A stretch of 64,000 bases of DNA. Source: Pseudomonas putida (GTDB taxonomy: Bacteria > Pseudomonadota > Gammaproteobacteria > Pseudomonadales > Pseudomonadaceae). Below, one piece after another: positions 57,138-64,000 of the stretch. The stretch lies in the NCBI GenBank assembly GCA_041879295.1, contig CP047152.1:62001-126000 (forward strand), in the 5' to 3' direction. Under the pieces are notes generated by a model. That model was given only the letters and a program-made list of their open reading frames with translations. It was not told the DNA's origin and did no database searches. Numbering within the stretch: the first letter of the stretch is position 1; each line of letters begins with the position of its first letter. A program made the translations under genes and the position numbers.

Positions 57138-59132
57138 ATGGCCAACCCTCTTCTGCAAAATAGCCATATCCCCGTCGATTACTCCTCCATCACCCTCGAA
57201 AACATGCAGGCGGCATTCGCTCACGTGCTGCTGGCACACGAGAACGGTGTAGAACGCATCATCCGTGATCAACGAACCATGCCCACCTGGGATGACATGG
57301 TGCTGGCGGTGGATGGGCTGGATAGCCGGCTGCTGGCAGTGTTGTATGCCGCTTCACCACTGGTCGGCCGGGATACGGCCTGGGCCAACGCCATCATCGA
57401 TTTCTACGGCAGAGCGACGGCATGCTTCGAACAGAAGTTCGCCAACACTGGCTTGCATGAGTTGTATGAACGCTTGGCCTGCAGTGACATCGGCAAACAA
57501 CTGGATGCCGGGAAGCGCGCCACCTTGCGTTGGCATCTGGACAAGTTCGCCGCTGGCGGCGCGTTACTCGACTCCGCAGGCAAAGCGCGTCTGGCAAACC
57601 TTCAGGCGCAGATTGGCACCGCACGCGAGGCGTTCCGCAGCAACATCAACCGGCCTGGGTTGAATATCACCGATGAAGCCGAGCTGAGCGGCATACCACA
57701 GCGGGTACGCGACGAATTGGCTGCAGGAGCACAACAAGCAGGTAAGCAGGGGTGGTTGATTGCGTGTGACACGGTGACTACTCGTGAGGTGCTCAAACAT
57801 GCTGGCAACCGCCAGCTCCGTGAGCGTGTGTACCGGGCTTTCCACGCCCGCGGCGTCAGCCATGATCCGCAACAGGACAACGGCACGTATCTGCAGCAAC
57901 TGGCGCAGTTGCTTGAGGCGAAGGCCCTCCTGCTCGGTTACTCCGGCCATCTGGAGCAGAGCTTGCAGGTGAAGAGTGCGGGTTCGGTAGCCCAGGTGTG
58001 CGGTTTTCTCCACGATCTGGCCGATCATGTGCGACCTGCCATGTTGCGGTGGCGTTCGCAGGTGGAGCGCGGGGCTGCCGAGCAGGGCCTGGGCCAACCC
58101 CTACCCTGGGATTTCGAGTACCTGCGGCGTGCTTCGCGCAGTGAGTTTCCTGCCGAAGCGCTGCGCGATTACTTCCCGCTGAATACCGTTGTCAGTGCGT
58201 TGCAGCAATTGGCGCAGAAGTTGTTTGGTGTAGTGCTGCAGCCCAAAGCGCTGCCTGCTTGGGATGACAGCGTGCAGCCGTTCGAGGTGTGGCAGGACAG
58301 CGCTTTCATTGGTTTTCTGTATCTGGATGCCGTGCAACACGCAGGCAAGCAGCCAGACGCGGTGTTTACCACCTATGTAAGGAATCGTCGGGTCGATGCA
58401 GAGGGTATCTACCAGGCAGCCTCGGTGGTGGTGTTCAGTGATGTGCCGCAAGCGCTGTCAGGTTTACAGCCGTTGCTCGATCATTTGTCACTGCGCAAGC
58501 TTTTCCATGAATTCGGCCATGCCTTGCACCACCTGCTGGTACGTACGACGAACCACGTCATGTCCAACGTGACCGAGCTGGGCACCGATGGTGTGGAGTT
58601 GTTCGGCAAGCTGTTCGAGCGTTGGGTCTGGGACGCGGACTATCTGGTGGCGATCTCGGCGCGCACGCAGGACGGCCGTCAACTATCCCGCAAGCAAGCC
58701 GATGAGTGCCTGCAGCAGTTACGACAGCAGGGCGTGGAGGAGATCGCGAGTGATCTGTGCCTGGCGTTGTTCGACATGGACCTGCATGGCACACCAAACG
58801 ATGGCAGGTCCTTGGAACAGCGATTGGGTGATGCCCGCGAACGTTGTGGTTACTGGCCGCTGGCTGATTTCGAACATCCGGCGCATGCCTTCGACCACCT
58901 TGTGAACGGCTACGATGCTGGTTACTACGCCTACCTGTGGTCGGATGTGCATGCCTTCGATTTGTTCACCCGCTTCGAAGCCGAGGGCCTGTTGAACGAA
59001 GCCACGGGTCGGGCACTGCAGGAAGCACTGTTCGCTCCAGGGGCATCGCGCCCGTTACGTGAAGGCATCGAGGCGTTTCTTGGGCGGCCATCGAGCCAGG
59101 CAGCGTATCTCAGCTGGCATGGCCTGAAGTAG
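57138..59132 (+). CDS. Second M3-family metallopeptidase (divergent PrlC paralogue)
   Basis: 664 aa paralogue of prlC, about 400 bp downstream. The zinc site HEFGHALHHLLV is intact; the following segment is NHVMSNVTELGTDGVELFGKLFE instead of PrlC's GINGVAWDAVELPSQ, so substrate choice probably differs. It starts MANPLLQNSHIPVDYSSITL, like PrlC's NPLLQSHDLPPF. The ATG at 57138 is 10 bases after AAGG; the frame upstream (57033) is not coding-like. A duplicated M3 gene next to prlC looks specific to this lineage. Confidence 0.88.
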   Translation: MANPLLQNSHIPVDYSSITLENMQAAFAHVLLAHENGVERIIRDQRTMPTWDDMVLAVDGLDSRLLAVLYAASPLVGRDTAWANAIIDFYGRATACFEQKFANTGLHELYERLACSDIGKQLDAGKRATLRWHLDKFAAGGALLDSAGKARLANLQAQIGTAREAFRSNINRPGLNITDEAELSGIPQRVRDELAAGAQQAGKQGWLIACDTVTTREVLKHAGNRQLRERVYRAFHARGVSHDPQQDNGTYLQQLAQLLEAKALLLGYSGHLEQSLQVKSAGSVAQVCGFLHDLADHVRPAMLRWRSQVERGAAEQGLGQPLPWDFEYLRRASRSEFPAEALRDYFPLNTVVSALQQLAQKLFGVVLQPKALPAWDDSVQPFEVWQDSAFIGFLYLDAVQHAGKQPDAVFTTYVRNRRVDAEGIYQAASVVVFSDVPQALSGLQPLLDHLSLRKLFHEFGHALHHLLVRTTNHVMSNVTELGTDGVELFGKLFERWVWDADYLVAISARTQDGRQLSRKQADECLQQLRQQGVEEIASDLCLALFDMDLHGTPNDGRSLEQRLGDARERCGYWPLADFEHPAHAFDHLVNGYDAGYYAYLWSDVHAFDLFTRFEAEGLLNEATGRALQEALFAPGASRPLREGIEAFLGRPSSQAAYLSWHGLK

Positions 59133-59172
59133 TCAGACCAGAGGTGCTGGAAAGATCCCGGCATGCACGATA

Positions 59173-59188
59173 CTGTATATGAATACAG
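59173..59188 (+). promoter_or_regulatory. LexA (SOS) box before the radical SAM gene
   Basis: CTGTATATGAATACAG fits CTGT-N8-ACAG exactly and lies 15 bp before the ATG; the palindrome extends to TACTGTAT-ATGA-ATACAGTA. The gene is likely induced by DNA damage. The P. aeruginosa orthologue (PA0069) is, as I recall, in the LexA regulon. Confidence 0.9.
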
Positions 59189-59202
59189 TATATAGGTGAG
59201 CC

Positions 59203-60261
59203 ATGATTCCTCCAGCACCGCAAAAGGGCCGTGGCACGGCGCACAACCCACACAACCGCTTTGCCCCTGGTCATTCGGTGGCGGAAGATGATGGCTGGTA
59301 CCAGGAAGTGCCGCAAACCCAGGGCACCGAGGTGCGGATTGAGACAGCCAAGTCGGTGATCAGCCGCAACACTTCACCCGACCTCCCTTTCGATCGCTCC
59401 ATCAACCCTTACCGTGGCTGCGAGCATGGCTGCATCTACTGCTATGCCCGCCCCTCGCACGCCTACTGGGACCTTTCTCCCGGCCTGGATTTCGAGACCA
59501 AACTGATAGCCAAGACCAACGCAGCCGAGGTGCTGGCACAGCAATTGAGCAAACCGGGCTACGTGTGCGCGCCGATCAATCTGGGCTCCAACACCGACCC
59601 CTACCAGCCGATTGAGCGGGAACAGTTACTGACCCGGCGCTTGCTCGAAGTGTTACTGCGTTTTCGTCACCCGGTGACCATTGTCACCAAGGGTTCACTG
59701 GTGCTGCGCGACCTTGACCTGCTGGCTGAGATGGCCCGCCAGCGCCTGGCACGGGTGATGATCAGCCTGACCACGCTGGACGACAGCCTCAAGCGCGTGC
59801 TCGAACCCCGAGCGGCCTCACCCGGTGCGAGGTTGAGGGCCATCCGAGTATTGCGTGAAGCGGGCGTACCGGTGGGTGTTTTGTGTTCGCCAATGATTCC
59901 AATGATCAACGACAGTGAGCTGGAGCGCCTGCTGGAGGCGGCCAGGGAGGCTGGCGCACAGAGTGCGGCCTACATGATGCTGCGCCTGCCGCTGGAAGTG
60001 GCGCCGTTGTTCGAGCAGTGGTTACAGGACCATTACCCGCAGCGGGCGGCGCATGTGTTGAGCCTGATCCGCCAGAGCCGCAGTGGCGCGCTGTATGACA
60101 GCCGGTTCGGCGTACGCATGCGTGGTGAAGGGGTGTTTGCCGAGTTGCTGGCGCAGCGCTTTGCCAAGGCAATGAAGCGGCTGGATTTCGAAGGGCGCGA
60201 GGCGCAGGCGCTGGATTGCTCGGCGTTCTGCCCGCCGGGTGGGCAGATGACGCTGTTCTGA
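59203..60261 (+). CDS. SOS-linked radical SAM protein (PA0069/SplB-like)
   Basis: 352 aa radical SAM protein with the cluster motif CEHGCIYCYARPSHAY (CX3CX2C). NPYRGCEHGC and the region NLGSNTDPYQPIE are typical of the SplB-like/PA0069 family. Spore photoproduct lyases repair UV-damaged DNA, but the bacterial PA0069 group has no proven function. The LexA box 15 bp upstream points to a role in DNA damage response. It stands alone as a transcription unit. Confidence 0.9.
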   Translation: MIPPAPQKGRGTAHNPHNRFAPGHSVAEDDGWYQEVPQTQGTEVRIETAKSVISRNTSPDLPFDRSINPYRGCEHGCIYCYARPSHAYWDLSPGLDFETKLIAKTNAAEVLAQQLSKPGYVCAPINLGSNTDPYQPIEREQLLTRRLLEVLLRFRHPVTIVTKGSLVLRDLDLLAEMARQRLARVMISLTTLDDSLKRVLEPRAASPGARLRAIRVLREAGVPVGVLCSPMIPMINDSELERLLEAAREAGAQSAAYMMLRLPLEVAPLFEQWLQDHYPQRAAHVLSLIRQSRSGALYDSRFGVRMRGEGVFAELLAQRFAKAMKRLDFEGREAQALDCSAFCPPGGQMTLF

Positions 60262-60563
60262 CTTGATCCCGCTCACACAAGGGCTGCGCATTGCTCACAA
60301 CGCTACTAATAACAACCAATAATTGCGCTAATACATATTGGCAACTGATGTTTTTTTGCTATTATCCAACTCCCGCCTTTTTCTCTGGAACGCCCGTTCT
60401 AGAGCCTTCTAATTAAGTTTCAGTTAAGTTTTCCCCGCTAGCGTAGGTAATAAGTCCACACCGACTGTGATCTATGGCCCGTGCGTGTCATCTAAAACCC
60501 TGCATAGCCTGAATCTTTCACCGGTAAAATGGATTTACCTACACACCGTCAAGAGGATGAATC
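60262..60563. other. AT-rich intergenic region before the carbonic anhydrase gene
   Basis: About 300 bp with no gene. It is AT-rich from 60340 to 60450 with short T-runs. It should hold the promoter of the beta-carbonic anhydrase gene, but I could not assign clear -35/-10 boxes. Confidence 0.5.
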
Positions 60564-61283
60564 ATGCCCGTCAAGGACCCATCCAAGGTCGTACCGCAGG
60601 TCCCCGCGGAAAGCGCCGATGCTGCCCTTAAGCACATCGTCGACGGCTTCCTGCGCTTTCACCATGATGTTTTCCCTGATCAGCAAGAGCTGTTCAAGAA
60701 GCTCGCCACCGCGCAAACACCACGCGCCATGTTCATCACCTGTGCCGATTCGCGCATCGTTCCCGAGCTGATCACCCAAAGCTCGCCAGGCGACCTGTTC
60801 GTAACCCGTAACGTGGGTAACGTGGTACCGCCTTATGGCCAGATGAACGGGGGCGTTTCCAGCGCCATCGAGTACGCCGTAATGGCGCTTAAAGTGCACC
60901 ACATCATCATCTGTGGCCACTCCGACTGCGGCGCCATGCGTGCGGTACTCAACCCGCAGTCGCTGACCAAGATGCCTACCGTTGGCGCCTGGTTGCGCCA
61001 CGCTGAAGTAGCCCGCACCGTGGTCGAGAACAACTGCTCCTGCGGCAGCGAGCACGAGACGATGCAAGTGCTGACCAAAGAGAACGTCATCGCCCAGTTG
61101 CATCACTTGCGCACCCATCCTTCGGTGGCTTCGCGCCTGGCGGCCGGTGAGCTGTTCATTCATGGTTGGGTGTACGACATCGAGACCAGCAAGATCGAAG
61201 CCTACGACGCCGCCAGCGACAGCTTCCTGCCCTTGGCCGCTGGTGAACCCGTTCCCTGCGCCACTCCGAGAGGCCGCTACTAA
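60564..61283 (+). CDS. Beta-class carbonic anhydrase
   Basis: 239 aa cytosolic zinc enzyme that interconverts CO2 and bicarbonate. The ligands are in CADSRIVPE (Cys, Asp, Arg) and HSDCGAM (His, Cys), and GGVSSAIEYAVMAL is a conserved helix. The C-terminus is close to PsCA1/IcfA-type enzymes. GAGGA lies 7 bases before the ATG. The SulP transporter gene starts 190 bp downstream, and together they may handle bicarbonate. Confidence 0.95.
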   Translation: MPVKDPSKVVPQVPAESADAALKHIVDGFLRFHHDVFPDQQELFKKLATAQTPRAMFITCADSRIVPELITQSSPGDLFVTRNVGNVVPPYGQMNGGVSSAIEYAVMALKVHHIIICGHSDCGAMRAVLNPQSLTKMPTVGAWLRHAEVARTVVENNCSCGSEHETMQVLTKENVIAQLHHLRTHPSVASRLAAGELFIHGWVYDIETSKIEAYDAASDSFLPLAAGEPVPCATPRGRY

Positions 61284-61475
61284 GCGACCCGTCCGCCGCT
61301 AGAACCTTGATAGCCGGCTGCACCCTACAGGGGTGTGGCGCGGCCTTCGGCTGCCTTGAATTCCCTGACTGCCCTGCCGGCGTGCTCGCTGGCGGCCCGC
61401 GCCTGCGCGCTTGTCAGGGGCAAACGTGCCCACGGCCAGGGGAATGGCCGTGCGACTAGAGAAAGGAGAAACACG

Positions 61476-63008
61476 GTGAACATTACACAGTTGAAAGCGG
61501 CCCTGCCGCGTGAGTTGCTGGCATCGGTGGTGGTCTTCCTGGTGGCCCTGCCGTTGTGCATGGGCATTGCGATCGCCTCGGGCATGCCACCGGCGAAAGG
61601 CCTGATTACTGGGATTATCGGCGGCATTGTCGTCGGGTTCCTTGCCGGATCGCCGCTACAGGTCAGCGGCCCCGCTGCCGGTCTGGCGGTACTGGTGTTC
61701 GAGCTGGTACGCCAGCACGGCATGGCCATGCTTGGGCCGATCCTGCTGTTGGCCGGCTTGCTGCAGTTACTGGCCGGGCGCCTGCGCCTGGGCTGCTGGT
61801 TCCGCGTCACTGCGCCGGCGGTGGTGTACGGCATGCTGGCGGGGATTGGCGTGTTGATCGTGCTGTCTCAGGTGCATGTGATGTTCGACACGGCGCCGCA
61901 ACCGTCAGGCCTGCAGAACCTGCTGGAGTTCCCGGCAACCGTGGCGGCAGCCCTGTCACAGGAGGGTGTTGGCTCAGGTTGGATGGCCGGTGCGCTTGGC
62001 CTGGGGACCATCGCCATCATGTGGGGTTGGGAGCGCCTTCGGCCGCAGCGGCTGCGCTTTGTCCCGGGTGCCCTGCTCGGCGTGGCAAGCATGACCGCCA
62101 TCAGCATGTGGCTGGTCCTGCCGGTAAACCGCGTGCAAGTGCCGGCAGACCTGACTGAGGCCATTGACTGGATTCGCCCGGGTGACCTGATGCAACTGGC
62201 TGACCCTGCTCTGCTGGTCGCCGCCTTTGCCCTGGCTTTCATCGCCAGCGCCGAAACCCTGCTGTCGGCTGCAGCGGTCGATCGCATGCACAGTGGTCAG
62301 CGCTCGGATTTTGACCGTGAGCTTTCAGCCCAAGGCATTGGCAACATGCTTTGCGGGGTGCTGGGCGCCTTGCCGATGACCGGGGTGATCGTGCGCAGTT
62401 CGGCCAATGTCCAGGCCGGAGCGCAGACCCGGGCCTCGGCGATTTTCCATGGCCTATGGCTGTTGGCGTTCGTGGTGGCGCTTAGTAGCGTGCTGCAACA
62501 GATACCGGTAGCGAGCCTGGCGGGTGTGCTGGTGTTTACCGGGATCAAGCTGGTCGACTTCAAAGCGTTTCGTGGGCTAGGCCGTTATGGCCGCATGCCG
62601 ATGTTCACCTATGCGGCGACGGCGCTGGCGATCATCTTTACCGACCTGTTGACTGGGGTACTGCTTGGCTTTGCCCTGACCTTGCTGAAACTGGCGTTCA
62701 AGGCTGCGCGGCTGAAGATCAACCTGGTCAGCCTGGAGAAGCCGGGACATATGGAGCTGCGGCTCAGCGGTGCGGCGACGTTCCTCAAGGTGCCGGCGTT
62801 GACCCAGGTGCTTGATAGCGTTCCGGCGGGCACCACGTTGCACGTCCCGCTGGGTAACCTGAGTTATATCGACCACTCGTGCCTTGAGTTGCTGGAGGAC
62901 TGGAGCCGCAGCAATTCTGCCAATGGATCACGGTTGCGGATAGAGCAGCGGCGCCTGAAGCGGCGGATCGAGGGGCGCTTGCGGACCACGGCGGGGGTTG
63001 GGGCCTAG
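61476..63008 (+). CDS. SulP-family anion transporter, probable bicarbonate carrier
   Basis: 510 aa membrane transporter of SulP type, with about 12-14 helices beginning SVVVFLVALPLCMGIAIASGM. The C-terminal STAS domain (about 400-505) is shortened. The GTG at 61476 has AGGAG 7 bases upstream. It follows a beta-carbonic anhydrase gene, a pairing known from bicarbonate-transporting SulP proteins such as BicA. Sulfate transport is the alternative; sequence alone does not decide. Confidence 0.85.
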   Translation: MNITQLKAALPRELLASVVVFLVALPLCMGIAIASGMPPAKGLITGIIGGIVVGFLAGSPLQVSGPAAGLAVLVFELVRQHGMAMLGPILLLAGLLQLLAGRLRLGCWFRVTAPAVVYGMLAGIGVLIVLSQVHVMFDTAPQPSGLQNLLEFPATVAAALSQEGVGSGWMAGALGLGTIAIMWGWERLRPQRLRFVPGALLGVASMTAISMWLVLPVNRVQVPADLTEAIDWIRPGDLMQLADPALLVAAFALAFIASAETLLSAAAVDRMHSGQRSDFDRELSAQGIGNMLCGVLGALPMTGVIVRSSANVQAGAQTRASAIFHGLWLLAFVVALSSVLQQIPVASLAGVLVFTGIKLVDFKAFRGLGRYGRMPMFTYAATALAIIFTDLLTGVLLGFALTLLKLAFKAARLKINLVSLEKPGHMELRLSGAATFLKVPALTQVLDSVPAGTTLHVPLGNLSYIDHSCLELLEDWSRSNSANGSRLRIEQRRLKRRIEGRLRTTAGVGA

Positions 63009-63015
63009 CCCCAGT

Positions 63016-63179
63016 GTAAGGAGCGGGTTCACCCGCGAATACGATGGCAGCGGCAGCGGTGAACGGCGGGTGGAAATTGGTTAGCAGGCCCGGCCCATTC
63101 GCGGGCAAGGCCGCTCCTACACCGGGCACGCTTCGGTGGTTCGGCACAGGCCGTTGTAGGAGCGGGTTCACCCGCGAAT
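63016..63179. repeat. Three REP copies after the SulP gene
   Basis: REP units at 63016-63040 (+), 63097-63121 (-) and 63155-63179 (+) share the GAGCGGG..CCCGCGAAT core. They lie between convergent genes and can form alternative hairpins. Confidence 0.9.
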
Positions 63180-63196
63180 GGGCCGGGACAGGACAA

Positions 63197-63838
63197 TCAG
63201 GCCGGCTGACCCAGCTCCACACCCAGCTGGCGCGACAGGCATGGCCAGCGCTTCCACGCCGCGCCGGTTTCCGGGCTGCTTAGCTTTTCGCGGTAAGCCT
63301 CCACCGATTCCACCGCAAAGCTTTCGTCATTGAGCATTTCGTCAACCGAGTGGTGCACCACTTCATCCAGCTGGTTGGCAAAGCTTTCGCCAATCAACTG
63401 GTGGGCAATCAGGTTGGCCACCGTGGTGTCGACCGGGATCAACGGCTGCTGGAAGTGGCGGATGTACAAGTCATTCACCTCTTCCACCAAGCGGTGCGCC
63501 AGGTAGGCCTCATCCAGTAGGCAGTCCAGGCCCACATGCCCTTGCATCACACTGGGCGGCTGAAGGAAGTAGGCCTCGGCAATTTTCAGTACCGGTTTGA
63601 TCTGGGCTTCGATGCCGGCTTCGCGAGCGACCTCGTGGGCGGCCTCCAACAGTTCCGGAACCTGATCGATGTAGGCGCTGACGAAGCGCGCCAAAGTACC
63701 CTGGGCGTCCTGCTCAGGCAGTTGGATCGAGGGGTGCAGGTGGGGCAGTTGCAACTCGAGACGCTGTTTCAATTGGCCGGTCTGGCCTTCATGTTGATGG
63801 GCTTGGCTTACCTGCTCGCGTACAGCAGCGATGTTCAT
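63197..63838 (-). CDS. Conserved Pseudomonas hypothetical protein (PA0104-like)
   Basis: 213 aa soluble, mainly helical protein without a known domain. It has segments QLPEQDAQGTLARFVSAYIDQVPELLE and GHVGLDCLLDEAYLAHRLVEEVNDLY. The ATG at 63838 (MNIAAVREQVSQ) has GGAG 5 bases upstream. In P. aeruginosa the gene between the SulP and cytochrome c oxidase genes has this place and is unannotated. Its role is not known. Confidence 0.85.
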   Translation of the reverse strand: MNIAAVREQVSQAHQHEGQTGQLKQRLELQLPHLHPSIQLPEQDAQGTLARFVSAYIDQVPELLEAAHEVAREAGIEAQIKPVLKIAEAYFLQPPSVMQGHVGLDCLLDEAYLAHRLVEEVNDLYIRHFQQPLIPVDTTVANLIAHQLIGESFANQLDEVVHHSVDEMLNDESFAVESVEAYREKLSSPETGAAWKRWPCLSRQLGVELGQPA

Positions 63839-63865
63839 GACAACTCCAGGGACATTACGTTTCAA

Positions 63866-64000
63866 ACGGAAGACACTAAATTAGCTCGGTATACAGAATA
63901 CCTAAGACGTATTTGTTATAAACCACGCAAACGTGTGCTATCTCTGGCATAACCGAATGCCACTATTTTGCCATGAACTCTCAAGCGCGCGGTTTTCAGG
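63866..64000. other. Right-edge intergenic region, probable start of the cox promoter
   Basis: About 135 bp, AT-rich, with no full gene. By synteny the cytochrome c oxidase subunit II gene should lie just beyond the edge. Nothing further can be supported. Confidence 0.4.

Overview
The window is a piece of a Pseudomonas chromosome, most likely of the P. putida group. This rests on gene order, on the typical GC-rich coding, and on many copies of the roughly 25-35 bp REP repeat (TAGGAGCGGG...CCCGCGAA) found in that group. The order glyQ-glyS-gmhB, lpxL, trkA-rsmB-fmt-def, dprA-tsaC, qor-hemF-aroE, choline-sulfate genes, trpI/trpBA, prlC and carbonic anhydrase/SulP is the arrangement known from the origin-proximal arc of Pseudomonas chromosomes. 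No rRNA, tRNA, CRISPR array, prophage or intact insertion sequence was seen.

Region 1 (1-8560) is a heavy-metal locus. It holds a czcCBA efflux operon on the minus strand (czcA runs off the left edge), a divergent OprD-family porin, and a CzcR-type response regulator without a sensor kinase beside it. Copies of a 13-base motif (ATTACAA..TCGT) lie in both control regions and are probably CzcR sites. A small His-rich ORF sits between porin and regulator. Region 2 (8600-12850) is the least familiar part: a short orphan ORF, a small membrane protein, a two-gene operon whose large product has a faint PD-(D/E)xK-like pattern, a start-less Cys-rich remnant, and an RcnB-like periplasmic protein.

Region 3 (12976-17500) is a sulfide/sulfane-sulfur detoxification module. 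A FisR-like sigma-54 activator is divergent from persulfide dioxygenase, sulfide:quinone oxidoreductase and a TauE/SafE exporter, with a -24/-12 promoter and palindromic upstream sites between them. Region 4 (17489-21971) has a LysR regulator divergent from a GMC oxidoreductase and an MHS-type transporter.

Region 5 (22149-38836) is mostly housekeeping: acyltransferase, heptose-bisphosphate phosphatase, glycyl-tRNA synthetase, DNA glycosylase, lipid A acyltransferase, K+ uptake regulation, translation initiation and termination enzymes, DprA, TsaC, HemF and AroE. Between tsaC and qor lies a non-coding stretch with a 57-bp inverted repeat, a probable small minus-strand transcript and a structured leader in front of a DUF3077-like gene. 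Region 6 (38864-48147) carries a SulP transporter, choline-sulfate uptake, hydrolysis and regulation (choX, betC, betR), two small enzymes, and trpBA with divergent trpI. Region 7 (48144-64000) carries small stress or periplasmic proteins (DUF883, dodecin, two DUF1161 paralogues, OsmC), duplicated lipoproteins, a phosphatase, a gamma-carbonic anhydrase, prlC with a divergent second M3 peptidase, a LexA-box radical SAM gene, a beta-carbonic anhydrase/SulP pair and the flank of what is probably the cytochrome c oxidase operon.

Two window-scale signals stand out. Fifteen perfect DnaA boxes (TTATCCACA) fall between 22.1 and 45.7 kb, with none seen in either flank. REP pairs (BIMEs) recur between genes.
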